The notes beneath the pieces were generated by a model. It searched no databases. It worked only from the letters and a program-made list of their open reading frames with translations, and had not been told where the DNA came from. Made by a program: the position numbers and the translations under genes. 64,000 bases of DNA. Source: Axinella damicornis. Lineage: Eukaryota > Porifera > Demospongiae > Axinellida > Axinellidae. Positions 1 through 11,839 of the stretch are shown in pieces. The DNA lies in the NCBI GenBank assembly GCA_963931865.1, contig OZ007509.1:1678554-1742553 (forward strand), in the 5' to 3' direction. Numbering within the stretch: the first letter of the stretch is position 1; each line of letters opens with the position of its first letter.

Positions 1-144
1 AGTCTTTTAAAGACTCACTTGTTAAAAAGTCAGGTAGTAAAAGAAACATAAAATTAGCTTTTGGAGGGGGAAGGGTCATACCACACACACCCACACACAA
101 GGACAACACAGAAAAAAAACATATTAGTAAACAACTACAGCAAC

Positions 145-3100
145 TAAAATCTATGGAACAGACGCCTCAGCTGATTTAGCTTGTGCTGCGGCTTTGGCTT
201 CTGCCTTTCTCTCCACCAACCACTCTGCCACTGGCACTTGTCCGGGTGCATCTGGGCAGTACCTCCTTCCCTTGAATTGTGTGGCCGGGAGAGGTCATTG
301 CCTGTTTACAAACTCAACACAAGTACACTTTCCTATCCTTCGGAGGCGGAGTCTTGCACCTCCACTGAGTGGTCTGAGAGAGTGTCTGGACTGATCACCT
401 CTGCAGCTGGCTCAGGGGGCAGAGAGGGTGATGTGGCTGGCACAGGTGAGGAAGGGACGTATGACGGAGCAGAAGGGAATGAGGAGGTAGAGGGTGTGGA
501 TGGTGCACACGAGGACGTAGATCACGGGGGGACAAACACGCTAACCGAAACTCCACCAATGACTCCCCGAACCTGCGCTTTGCCAGTGGTATCTTCTGGT
601 TGAAGGAAGACATGGGGATCGTCCGTTGGTGGAGGTGGAGCCATTGGCTTTAGGAGAGGGGCAGGTAGCGTTCTCTGCTGCAGGTGGTGACGGGTGGAAG
701 CTCCAGACCCTGTAGGAGGGTTTTGATCTCGTTGATCCTCTCTGTGCCCTTGTACCACTGGACAAGAGTTGTCTCGTTGATGGTAAAGAGCATCAGATTA
801 GTACCCTCCAACAGGGCCTGGCTGTTCAAGAGACGAGCACGGATGTTGTTGTACTCGCTCAGAACCAGCTTCCACCTTGAGGTATATGCATGTTTCCCAT
901 GTCCTCTTCTCTCCCTCCGTGGCTGCGTGATGTGATCACAGAGTTTAATCAGTAAAGCTTGAACGAGGCGGCTCTTGGTTGGAGATGATGCAGGTGAACC
1001 TGCCGACAGGAAGCACCTTTGGAAAAAGGAATTATGTATTAATGCTATAATACATGTTCCAAAGAGTTACATGCCGTATAGTACATCCCGAAAGTCCTTG
1101 AACAAACGTCTAATGTCTGGATGCATTGTGCGTCTGCGTGCGCTTTGCATCTGTGTCCGCATGCGTGCGCCATGCACACAAAAGTACCTTTTTATAGCTT
1201 CAACCCCTCTGAAGCAGTTCTCTTTCTCCTCGCAAACCGACCTCGGGATGGCTTCACTTGTTGAGGACGGAACAGAATAGGCCTCCTGTCAAACTCCAAG
1301 AGCTGGCTGTACAGAGATTTTATTCTCTCAGCTTGTTTGTTGCTGACAGAGAGCCCTTGGAGTGACAGGAGTGCATCTGCCAAGGCGTCCACCTTGTCCC
1401 ATCCTGCCACACCAGCTGCGTCCACCGCCTCATCACTATCAGCGTCAGTCTATAGCAAAGAATATTGCGAAAGCAGATGCATGCACAAATTCGAGTGCTG
1501 ATTAAACCACAGATACTGGCTAAATCTAGTGATACTGTCTTTGTTGCATACCTCCTGTTCGTCTTCACTGTCGGTGTCGCTGTCAGTAGGCAAGAATGCC
1601 GTGTCCACAGGCTCCTCCTGAGCTGGTGCAAAGTCCAGCTCTGTCTCCTCGAACTCAACATCCCCAAAACCCTCGTCTATCTCCCTGTCCAGGTCCTCAG
1701 CCTTAGGGCAGAGTTGTTGCCCCTGCTGAGCCAGCAGATACTCAACCCCAAGCAACTTGCCCGTGTATTTTGATGGATTGGCTGATGTGATGGCCGGGGT
1801 TCCATAAAGTTCCTGGCTGAGGGCACTGACTTGCTGCCAGCTCCTCCCTAGTGATGGCCTTCTTGATAGCAGTTGAGGAAGGGTTTCACACCCCAGCCTG
1901 GGTGAGCTCACCCCTTTGGCTCTCGAGGACCTGCAGTGACAACCTGCAGTGAGTAGATGTGTGTCTTAATGTTACCGTAGGACCATTGCAGTAAGCTGCA
2001 CTCCTTGTTGAGGCGGCAAATCCAAAGATGTAACCTGCACGGGTCTAGGAGGTGAATCGTCAGATGCGACCCGCACCCTTTTGGCCTGGTTGAGGAGGTG
2101 ATTCCTCACAGGAGAGAGATGACGCAGTGCTCGGTGCAGAATAGGTAACACACTTATGCAACACCTCGCTGACCAAGGCACACATAAGTTACCTCCGCTC
2201 GATCTCCAGCCCTAGTGCCATGGTAGTCGTAGCTTCGGAGCAATTTCTGACAAATAGGTGTCCCTCTGGGCCTTGAGTACTGCTATGATCTCCTCCCAAT
2301 GCAGCCTGCTGATACTGCATGAGGGCCTGACAGTCAGGTGGAGAGCCTTCAATCCCTTGGCGTGCCGCTGGCAGCATTCAAGGTATTGCAGCTGCTTCCT
2401 CAGCCATGCATCGCTGCGTCCTTCTTGGGGGAAGTGCTGTGGAGCTGTTCCGGTGCGGCTCCTGAGAAAGGCCAAAAATAGCCTTATCACAGGCATACTT
2501 CCTGGTCAGCACAGCTGGAAATCGTGCCATGACACTGTCTGTCAGCTGGCTGAGGAGGCATGCGGCAATCCCATGGAGGTGATGAATCGCGGCACCAGAG
2601 CACACCCTGCAGTCCATGTACTCTGTAGTAGTAGTCAGTGACGTTGCGTACAAGACGGACCCAGCAGTGACTCCCTTGGCCCACATCATGGACAGTGGAA
2701 GTTCATCATTTTATGGGGCAATCGAAATAGATGCTTGAAGTAGTCGCACAACCAACCAAGAGTCGGATTCAGAAATTTCTTGCACGAGTTCGTCACCAAC
2801 AGTGATGGACCAATGAGATAGACGATGACCAATCTTGAAACTGTCACGTTCAGAAATATGGTATTCATCACAGAATAAGACTTGATTTTCAGTTGTTTCC
2901 TGATTTCCAGGAAGGTGGTTTAATTGGTCGAGACAGAAGATTCTGAAAATCAGCGTCCACGTGTTCCTCCCAGCGCTGCAGCCACAGGGATCCGGGATCG
3001 GGAAGACGTGGCTACTGCATAGTCTGCAAGTAATCCTCCTTCCGAAAGGATCATGTTTGCGGTGCTTCGGGCAGTAGTCGATCTTCGCAATCTTTTGTTC

Positions 3101-3201
3101 CAAGTGTAGTCCTTAGCTTTGGAGGTGTCTGTCCGCATATAGCTCTCCCTGGATTCGTAGCGTCGCCTCCACTCAGCCGCTGACGCCCCCTTCTTGGGCA
3201 T
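145..3201 (-). pseudogene. Transposase-like multi-domain gene, copy 1 (decayed)
   Basis: On the minus strand, fragments of one protein appear in order: a possible start MPKKGASAAEWRRR (3201 downwards), a segment with RKYACDKA and WLRKQLQYLECCQRHAKGL (about 2520-2210), a segment with YTGKLLGVEYLLAQQG and an acidic tail (1911-1560), then VDALADALLSLQGLSVSN (about 1425-1220), NETTLVQWYKGTERINEI (about 1000-650) and YCPDAPGQVPVAEWL (about 300-170). I recognise this order from a large uncharacterised metazoan family, often lineage-expanded and transposase-like, which I recall as carrying DUF6729-type regions; the label is from memory. Compared with copies 2 and 3 the central DIWHFRR and QDPPNVPLYT segments are missing, and frame changes are needed near 1900 and near 275. 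It is therefore broken, or spliced in a way I cannot resolve. Confidence 0.5.
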
Positions 3202-3560
3202 GTCGCTAGAGCGAAGGCAGGGAGATGGCTAGGCTCGAGCAAAAAGGTGAGAGAGATCAGTACTCTCGCCAACGGCGGATATGGTGCGCAGTTGCGCTTA
3301 CGTTCCATGCGGCTGCCTTCACGTTCGCGCACGTGCGTTCCAAATGTTTCAATTTTTGGAACGTACGCGCTGTCTATGATGGGGCACAATCTTCTCTATA
3401 GTTGTTCCAAAAGGGGGAAAAGAAGGTCGAAGTTCATAAGTTTATGGCGGGAAATTCAAATGTCTTTCACCTGCAAGTTTGTTTTGTCCCAGAAAAATGA
3501 GGGGGGAAATAGGTGGAGGGTTTGCAAAGACTGCAGCCAGAAGCTACAAGAGTAGCTAGC
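3200..3560 (-). promoter_or_regulatory. Conserved upstream block of the tandem array (one of four)
   Basis: About 350 bp immediately upstream (on the minus strand) of the MPKKG start is repeated at 7460-7820, 9760-10120 and 11040-11370 with small indels. It contains GTCGCTAGAGCGAAGG, a run near TTGTTCCAAAAGGGGG and CAAATGTCTTTTCACCTG-like sequence. Conservation across copies that have otherwise decayed is what recent tandem duplication would give; promoter function is an inference. Confidence 0.35.
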
Positions 3561-6371
3561 TTTCATCCAGTATTATTTTTAAGTGGGAGGACTCATCAGC
3601 TGGCTCCCCTAGAACAGGCATGCTTTGCATGAAGTCTACTTTACACGCTTCAGTTTACTTTCCCATATGTGACGGACCCACTAGATCGAGCACGCAGGCA
3701 GCAAACTCAAAGATTATTATAGACAGCAGAGACTACAAGGGGTACACTGGGGAGCTCACAAGCACAACACCAAAAGGCTATTTATACTACAAAATAACAA
3801 AGGTGTGGACAGCGCAATAGTACAATGTGTGTTAAATGAAAGTCCTGATCCTTCACACCATATTAAAATGTCTCCACCCCCCAACAAAATATCCTGTATG
3901 CCGATATTCCCACCGCCAGTATTTGATCACTCGTAGTATTTGCACTGGCTCTGGGAATGGCTTATGAACGTTCGCATGTGGGCTCTTTTTGAGGTCATTT
4001 CCAAATGTTTCAATTGCCAACTTGGTTTGTCCCCTCCCTGCTGGCCGGAAACAATCCCACTCCTACACTCTTACTGTTCCACTGTAACATTTAGGGTCTG
4101 AGGCACATTTGTGTGTTGATCAGTGAGTCCTGTTAGGTAATGCTGTAGTTGGGTTCTGTGTGTTCAGGCTACTCTACTATTCTTTATCCTTGCTTGTTAA
4201 TACATGTACCTTCTTGGCTTTGCTTTTGTTCTGTCTTTGAGGTTTTGAGGTCCTGCTGTTGTCTAGTACGTTTCTTTTGTGGTACACTGTGAGGCTCCCT
4301 CCCTACCTCTGGAGGCCTGCTCCATGCATTTTTATGTATTTAGCTCGAGCCCTGTTTTCTGCCTGTTTGCCAGTAGTGTCAGTGTCAGTACGTGTCTTGA
4401 TCATCTTAATTATTGAAAAGGAGTCATTCTCCCCAACCCTGTCAACCTAGCAAGTCTAGATCTAATTCAGCTTCAGTTCAAAAGAGCTTTCTATAGTGGG
4501 CATTCCTAAGGTGGTTAGCTATCCATTAGTGAAGCAGTACGTTCCGCTCATCTCTCTGGATACATTACAGGATTTAACAGCATCATAATGATTGTACTGC
4601 ATGTAGGCTCTTTGTCCCGGGTACTTGGTTCTCCTCAAACCCCTCATCTGGACAAGAGTCAAAGTCCTCCTCTGCTGGAGAGAACTGCTTCCAACTCAGG
4701 GCCAACAGGTATTCCATGCCAAAGAGCTGTGTATGCTGGTGGTGGCTGAAACAATGGGAATACCTAACCTCCTCACTGAGCTCATTCACCTGTTGTGAAT
4801 AAAATACTCTAACCCCCCAGTATACGACAGGTTACGATTGTTGTGCAATATACCTTGTGTTGAAGCCTCACGCTGAAGGTTCGGAGGCTCGATCCCGCTG
4901 GATGATTGAATGACTGCAGAAGCCCGGGCTGCGTTCCACGGAGGACTGCATGGAAGCCTCACACCACCCTTCACTGCTTGCCCAGTGAAGGTGTAGAGAG
5001 GGACATTTGGAGGATCCTGGATGCATGGAACATGATGTTTTTGCTCCTTCCAAATGTCCCTCATCTCCTCCCTGAACAAAGGAACCCCAAGAATGTCCAT
5101 CGCAGGTGAAAGGGCGAGCAGGAGTGCCTCAATGAGTTCTAGGGTCCTTTCATGGCCCTCGTCCTCCGCCTGCAATGCCGTGCCAGCTCCTCCCTAGTGA
5201 TGGCCTTCTTGATGGCAGTTGAGGAAGGGTTTCGCACCCCAGCCTGGGTGAGCTCACCCCCTTTGGCTCTCATGAGGAGATCGTAAACCTCCTCATCCCA
5301 TTCATAAATACAACCTGACAGTCGTGCCACGAATGTGCCATAAAGGGGGTGAGACTCACTGGTGCAGCCTCTTGCCAGCCTCCTCCTAAAGTGCCAGATG
5401 TCCAGCCTCACCTCGCATCTTGAAAAGAGGACCTGCAGTGACAACCTGCAGTGAGTAGATGTGTGTCTTAATGTTACCGTAGGACCATTGCAGTAAGCTG
5501 CACTCCTTGTTGAGGCGGCAAATCCAAAGATGTAACCTGCACGGGTCTAGGAGGTGAATCGTCAGATGTGACCCGCACCCTTTTGGCCAGGTTGAGGAGG
5601 TGATTCCTCACAGGAGAGAGATGACGCAGTGCTCGGTGCAGAATATGTAACACACTTATGCAACACCTCGCTGACCAAGGCACACATAAGTTACCTCCGC
5701 TCGATCTCCAGCCCTAGTGCCATGGTAGTCGTAGCTTCGGAGCAATTTCTGACAAATAGGCGTCCCTCTGGGCCTTGAGTACTGCTATGATCTCCTCCCA
5801 ATGCAGCCTGCTGATACTGCATGAGGGACAGTCAGGTGGAGAGCCTTCAATCCCTTGGCATGCCGCTGGCAGCATTCAAGGTATTGCAGCTGCTTCCTCA
5901 GCCATGCATTGCTGCGTCCTTCTTGGGGGAAGTGCTGTGGAGCTGTTCCGGTGCGGCCCCTGAGAAAGGCCAAAATAGCCTTATCATAGGCATACTTCCT
6001 GGTCAGCACAGCTGGAAATCGTGCCATGACACTGTCTGTCAGCTGGCTGAGGAGGCATGCGGAAATCCCATGGAGGTGATGAATCGCGGCACCAGAGCAC
6101 ACCCTGCAGTCCATGTACTCTGTAGTAGTAGTCAGTGACGTTGCGTACAAGACAGACCGTCAGCAGTGACTCCCTTGGCCCACATCATGGACAGTGGAAG
6201 TTCATCATTTTACGGGGCAATCGAAATAGATGCTTGAAGTAGTCGCACAACCAACCAAGAGTCGGATTCAGAAATGTCTTGCACGAGTTCGTCACCAACA
6301 GTGATGGACCAATGAGATAGACGATGACCAATCTTGAAACTGTCACGTTCAGAAATATGGTATTCATCACA

Positions 6372-6931
6372 TAATCCTACATCTATAAAACCTACAATAT
6401 AATAGTTCTATACTACGCGGTACGCATTAATCTGATATACCACTTGGTTAACCAATCAGATTGGTATTACACTTTTTTGTCGAGGTACTGCTGTAATAGA
6501 AAGCTGATTGGCGAATACTTCGCTTAGTAACGCTGTTGCAGAACCTGGTTGCTAGGCAGCCTATACAGCTTACCATCAGTTGTAAGGTTGAAAAAGGGAG
6601 CACGGCTGAAGCGGAGAAAGCGACTGCCTCCAAAGTAAGTTTCACGAGCGGATACACCGTAGACGAGCTGCTCGCACGCGCTGTTGAGATGTACATAGCT
6701 ATGCTCTGGTTCCAAACCTGTACCGAACCAGGACCGACAACCACAGCCACGCCTATTGCGTGAAGCGACGCTCTTGCCATGCCGTGACCGTGGCCTGAGT
6801 CGCTCGCTAGTGCTTGCTACCAACCGTGCCTGCTGCGTGTCGAGGACGCTCCAACTTGAGTTTCACCAACGCATCCAACAGCAACACTAAGAAAACCACT
6901 GTGATGTAGCCAGCTAAGATGTAGGATTAAT
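6372..6931. mobile_element. About 560-bp element with 13-bp terminal inverted repeats
   Basis: The element begins TAATCCTACATCT (6372) and ends AGATGTAGGATTA (6919-6931), an exact inverted pair. It lies precisely where copy 1 (around 2870) has no insert, so the empty site is visible within this window. It holds no convincing transposase; two overlapping antisense ORFs of 75-110 codons are present but unrecognised. It is best read as a non-autonomous DNA transposon. Confidence 0.6.
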
Positions 6932-6934
6932 CTG

Positions 6935-7093
6935 TGATAGGATGGTCCACTGTGGTATTTTGGATTAATAGCACTCGCAATGCAGTCAGGAAGTAAATAG
7001 CACTCGGCTTCGCCTCGTGCTATTTTACACTTCCTGACTGCATTGCTCGTGCTATTAATCCCAAATACCACAGTGGACCATCCTATTACATAT
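6935..7093. mobile_element. Fold-back element beside the 560-bp element
   Basis: ATAGGATGGTCCACTGTGG (about 6937) is answered by CCACAGTGGACCATCCTAT (about 7068). The arms continue inward through GCAATGCAGTCAGGAAGT and its complement to a centre near CTCGGCTTCGCCTCG (about 7009). This is a nearly full-length palindrome of about 150 bp, the second part of the insert that separates copy 2 from copy 1. Confidence 0.6.
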
Positions 7094-8856
7094 ACGAATA
7101 AGACTTGATTTTCAGTTGTTTCCTGATTTCCAGGAAGGTGGTTTAATTGGTCGAGACAGAAGATTCTGAAAATCAGCGTCCACGTGTTCCTCCCAGCGCT
7201 GCAGCCACAGGGATCCGGGATCGGGAAGACGTGGCTATACTGCATAGTCTGCAAGTAATCCTCCTTCCGAAAGGATCATGGTTGCGGTGCTTCGGGCAGT
7301 AGTCGATCTTCGCAATCTTTTGTTCCAAGTGTAGTACTCCTTTGGAGGTTTCTGTCCGCGTCCAAAATTATACGAACTATATAGCTCTCCCCGGATTCGT
7401 AGTCGTACGCGCTGAGGCGTCGCCTCCACTCAGCCGCTGACGCCCCCTTCTTGGGCATGTCGCTAGAGCGAAGGCAGGGAGATGGCTAGGCTCGAGCAAA
7501 AAGGTGAGAGAGAAAGTACTCTCGCCAACGGATGGTGCACAGTTGCGCTTACGCTCCATGCGGCTGCCTTCACGTTCGCGCGCGTGCGTTCCAAATGTTT
7601 CAATTTTTGGAAAGTACGCGCTGTCTATGGATGGGGCACAATCTTCTCTATAGTTGTTCCAAAAGGGGGGAAAAGAAGGTCGAAGTTTATAAGTTTATGG
7701 CGGGAAATTCAAATGTCTTTCACCTGCAAGTTTGTACTTGTTTTGTCCCAGAAAAACGAGGGGGGGAAATAGGTGGAGGGTTTGCAAAGACTGCAGCCAG
7801 AAGCTACAAGAGTAGCTAGCTTTCATCCAGTATTTACAGTGGGAGGACTCATCAGCTGGCTCCCCTAGAACAGGCATGCTTTGCATGAAGTCTACTTTAC
7901 ACGCTTCAGTTTATTTTCCCATATGTGACGGACCCACTATAGATCGAGCATGCCTGAGGCAGCAAACTCAAAGATTATTATAGACAGCAGAGACTACAAG
8001 GGGTACACTGGGGAGCTCACAAGCACAACACCAAAAGGCTATTTATACTACAAAATAACAAAGGTGCGGACAGCGCAATAGTACAATGGGAGGCGGCGCA
8101 GAGTGCATAACAAAAGTGAGGCCTACTACATAACCAAATAAGGACAACCAACCAATTAGCACAAACCAAATACATAAACACACTAGCTAACAGTCAGAGT
8201 CCTAAATGAAAGTCCTGATCCTTCACACCATATTAAAATGTCTCCACCCCCCAACAAAATATCCTGTATGCTGATATTCCCACCGCCAGTATTTGATCAC
8301 TCGTAGTATTTGCACTGGCTCTGGGAATGGCTTATGAACTTGGTTTGTCCCCTCCCTGCTGGTCGGAAACAATCCCACTCCTACTCTCTTACTGTTCCAC
8401 TGTAAAATTTAGGGGTGGGATGGGTCTGAGGTGCATTTGCACCTGTGTGTTGATTAGTGAGTCCTGTTAGGTAATGCTGCAGTTGGCATTATGTGGGTTC
8501 TGTGTGTTCAGGCTACTCTACTGTTCTTTATCCTTGCTTGTTAATACCTTCTTGACCTTGCTTTTGTTCTGTCTTTGAGGTTTTGAGGTCCTGCTGTTGT
8601 CTAGTACGTTTCTTTTGTGGTACACTGTGAGGCTCCCTCCCTACCTCTGGAGGCCTGCTCCATGCAGTTTTATGTATTTAGCTCGAGCCCTGTTTTCTGC
8701 CTGTTTGCCAGTAGTGTCAGTGTCAGTACGTGTCTTGATCATCTTAATTATTGAAAAGGAGTCATTCTCCCCAACCCTGTCAACCTAGCAAGTCTAGATC
8801 TAATTCAGCTTCAGTTCAAAAGAGCTTTCTATAGTGGGCATTCCTAAGGTGGTTAG

Positions 8857-9762
8857 CTATCCATTAGTGAAGCAGTACGTTCCGCTCATCTCTCTGGATA
8901 CATTACAGGATTTAACAGCATCATAATGATTGTACTGCATGTAGGCTCTTTGTCCCGGGTACTTGGTTCTCCTCAAACCCCTCATCTGGACAGGAGTCAA
9001 AGTCCTCCTCTGCTGGAGAGAACTGCTTCCACTCTGGGCCAACAGGTATTCCACGCCAAAGAGCTCCCCTGTGTATGCTGGTGGTGGCTGAAACAATGGG
9101 AATACCTTTGTCCCCATGACCTCCTCACTGAGCTCATTCACCTGTTGTGACAGGTTACGATTGTTGTGTAATATACCTTGTGTTGAAGCCTCACGTTGAA
9201 GGTTCGGAGGCTCCCGCTGGATGATTGAATGACTGCAGAAGCCCGGGCTGCGTTCCACCTCGTTATGCCATCGATGAGGTAGGCTTGGTAGTGCAGTAGG
9301 CTGGCCGATGTCCCTGAGATGAACCTGTACAGACAAGCTAGTGCCAGTGCTAATTTGATGTGTTTGGCGTGATTGCACTAAAGCGCACAATACGGACCTT
9401 GCAAGGTGCAGATGAAAACTTTCCAACGAAGTTGACCCCCTCGCACAACGGAGGACTGGAAGCCTCACACCACCCTTCACTGCTTGCCCAGTGATGGTGT
9501 AGAGAGGGACGTTTGGAGGATCCTGGATGCATGATGGAACATGATGTTTTTGCTCCTTCCAAATGTCCCTCATCTCCTCCCTGAACAAAGGAACCCCAAG
9601 TAATCCTCCTTCCGTGGTTGCGGTGCTTCGGGCAGTAGTCGATCTTCGCAATCTTTTGTTCCAAGTGTAGTACCTTTGGTCCGCGTCCAAATACGAACTC
9701 TCCCCGGATTCGTAGTCGTACGCGCTGAGGCGTCGCCTCCACTCCGCCCCCTTCTTGGGCAT
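8857..9762 (-). CDS. Transposase-like family protein, copy 3 (longest ORF of the array, 301 aa)
   Basis: The longest open frame of the array runs from MPKKGAEWRRRLSAYDYE (9762) to the stop at 8857. It joins the common N-terminal exon directly to the C-terminal half: LFREEMRDIWKEQKHHVP, QDPPNVPLYTITGQAVKGG, RCARGSTSLESFHLHLARS (a hallmark of the family as I remember it) and PPPAYTGELFGVEYLLAQSG. The DIWHFRR region and the CDKA region seen in copy 2 are absent, so this is an internally deleted member that happens to stay open. Whether it is expressed is unknown. Its first about 20 codons and the DNA upstream (9760-10000) are shared with the other copies, so any promoter is shared too. Confidence 0.45.
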   Translation of the reverse strand: MPKKGAEWRRRLSAYDYESGESSYLDADQRYYTWNKRLRRSTTARSTATTEGGLLGVPLFREEMRDIWKEQKHHVPSCIQDPPNVPLYTITGQAVKGGVRLPVLRCARGSTSLESFHLHLARSVLCALVQSRQTHQISTGTSLSVQVHLRDIGQPTALPSLPHRWHNEVERSPGFCSHSIIQREPPNLQREASTQGILHNNRNLSQQVNELSEEVMGTKVFPLFQPPPAYTGELFGVEYLLAQSGSSSLQQRRTLTPVQMRGLRRTKYPGQRAYMQYNHYDAVKSCNVSREMSGTYCFTNG

Positions 9763-10219
9763 GTCGCTAGAGCGAAGGCAGGGAGATGGCTAGGCTCGAG
9801 CAAAAAGTACTCTCGCCAACGGATGATCGATGGTGCGCAGTTGCGCTTACGCTCCATGCGGCTGCGCTGCCTTCACGTACGTCCGCGCACGTGCGTTCCA
9901 AATGTTTCAAAACGCGCTGCCTATGGATGGGGCACAATCTTCTCTACAGTTGTTCCAAAAAGGGGGAAAAAGAGGGGGAAAAGAAGGTCGAAGTTGATAA
10001 GTTTATGGCGGGAAATTCAAATGTCTTTTCACCTGCAAGTTTGTTTTGTCCCAGAAAAATGAGGGGGGGAAATAGGTGGAGGGTTTGCAAAGACTGCAGC
10101 CAGAAGCTACAAGAGTAGCTAGCTTTCATCCATTATTTAAAGTGGGAGGACTCATCAGCTGGCTCCCCTAGAACAGGCATGCTTTGCATGAAATCTACTT
10201 TACACGCTTCAGTTTACTT

Positions 10220-11835
10220 TCCCCCCAACAAAATATCCTGGAGTATGCTGAAACCCTGATATTCCCACCGCCAGTACTTGTAGTAATACTGGTGGTGGGA
10301 ATGGCTTGTGAACGATTGCATGTGTGCTCTTTTTGGAGGTCATTTGCATGTGCTTATTCACAAAATGTATGTTGTTGGTCAGAACACTAGCTTGTCGGGG
10401 GTGGTCACTACCGGACCTTCCCAGGGTGTTTCTGGTTTGTATTCATGATATCCCCTCCCTGCTGGCCGGAAACAATCCCACTGAGATAGAGGGAGAGGAA
10501 GTCAAACTGCAGGCAAACATTGGAGGTGTGAGTGAGTGAGCTCGGGGGTGTGAAGGTAGATATGAGGATGTGTACATTGTGTATCTGTTTGCGTGTGTTA
10601 GGGATGCAGTGTAAGCGATTATCATTAATATTGCTAATGATCATCAATAATTGCAAAACGTAGGCTAAGACACTCTTGCCTTGCAAGGCTGCAGGCAGAG
10701 CTGGTAATTAGAGTGCAAGATGACTATTTTACCACTGCATGAGTCTTCTGCAGGCACAGGTGGTAACATTGGTAGCTAAGTTAAACAGACCTAGCACCAT
10801 TCTGTTCTAAGGTAACGGAGGGCATTTCCGGACAGTAGAGGATTTCTGGGCACGGTCCAAACTTTCGCTCTCTTAGAGCGGTAGCGTTGGAAAGTTCGAT
10901 GGTAGGGTATGCATGCACACTTACCATAATTCGGAAGAATTGCTAACGGTGAAGGCCATGAAATTATCCGGTATCCCCTCTCTTACCTTACGTGCTGAGG
11001 CGTCGCCCCCACTCAGCCGCTGACGCCTCCTTCTTGGGCTTGTCGCTAGAGCGAAGGTAGGGAGATGCTAGGCTCGAGCAAAAAGGTGAGCGCTTTGCCA
11101 GATAAAGTACTACGATTGATGGTGCGCGCGCCACGTTAGCGCACGTGCGTTCCAAAATGTTTCAATTTTTGGAAACGCGCTGCGTATGGATGGGGCACAA
11201 TCTTCTCTACAGTTGTTCCAAAAGGGGGGAAAAGAAGGTCGAAGTTTATGTTTATGGCGGGAAATTCAAATGTCTTTCACCTGCAAGTTTGTTTAACTTT
11301 TGTTCCAGAAAATGAGGGGGGAAATAGGTGGAGGGTTTGCAAAGACTGCAGCCAGCCAGAAGCTACAAGAGTAGCTAGCTTTCATCCATTTAGTGTGGGA
11401 GGATTCATCAGCTGGCTCCCCTAGAACAGGCATTGCATGAAGTCTACTTTACATGCTTCAGTTTACTTTGCTTCTTTATCCTTGCTTGTTAATACATGTA
11501 CCTTCTTGGCTTTGCTTTTGTTCTGTCACTGAGGCCTGCTCCATGCAGTTCTATGTATTCCCTGTTTGCCAGTAGTGTCAGTGTCAGTACGTGTCTTGAT
11601 CATCTAATTATTGAAAAGGAGTCATTCTCCCCAATCCTGTCAACCTATAGTAAGTAACTCAGCTTCAGTTCAAATGAGCTTTCTATATAGTGGGCATTCC
11701 TAAGGTGGTTAGCTATCCATTAGTGAAGCAGTACGTTCTGCCCATCTGCATTACAGAATTCATCAGCATCATAATGATTGTACTGCACGCGGGCTCTTTT
11801 TGAGATCAGTTGTACAGTGAGCACATGAACATAGA
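10220..11835. repeat. Degenerate array remnants and PLPP exon fragment
   Basis: No intact gene. Blocks matching the array's 3' flank (10220-10400, 11470-11800) surround the start-lost remnant. At about 10403-10540 (minus) lies a decayed copy of the PLPP exon that encodes FLSLYLSG, with an internal deletion. Shorter pieces of the same exon occur at about 4025-4060 and 8344-8385, so the array has carried pieces of its neighbour. Confidence 0.55.
10985..11460 (-). pseudogene. Fourth copy of the array's 5' region, start codon lost
   Basis: The start/promoter block found at 3130-3560, 7390-7820 and 9700-10120 recurs here. The codon that is ATG (MPKKG) in the other copies reads AAG on the minus strand (plus-strand ...CTTGGGCTTGTCGC), and the following coding sequence stops after about 15 codons. 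It is a dead remnant. Confidence 0.5.
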
Positions 11836-11839
11836 CCTA

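Larger units (their letters stand above)
4583..7458 (-). pseudogene. Transposase-like multi-domain gene, copy 2 (interrupted)
   Basis: Minus-strand tandem copy, nearly identical to copy 1 over 1931-2870 versus 5430-6370. It keeps the segments copy 1 lost: VRLDIWHFRRRLARGCTSES followed by HPLYGTFVARLSGC (5444-5139), QDPPNVPLYTFTGQAVKGG (5175-4786) and FGMEYLLALSW (4789-4583), besides RKYAYDKAILAFLRGRTGT (6150-5785). The open segments overlap in different frames, so the gene is not one intact ORF. About 720 bp of inverted-repeat DNA (6372-7093) interrupts it relative to copy 1. The start region MPKKGASAAEWRRRLSAYD is at 7458 downwards. I see no intact catalytic triad and assign no function. Confidence 0.5.
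3844..8213. repeat. Tandem duplication unit, about 4.37 kb
   Basis: The sequence starting CCTGATCCTTCACACCATAT at 3844 starts again at 8214, and 3844-4800 matches 8214-9150 with few differences. The same order of blocks (3' flank, gene body, start block) recurs at 1931-3843 and, in degenerate form, at 10220-11870. Copy 2 is longer because of an insertion at 6372-7093. The array is a local head-to-tail expansion. Confidence 0.75.
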
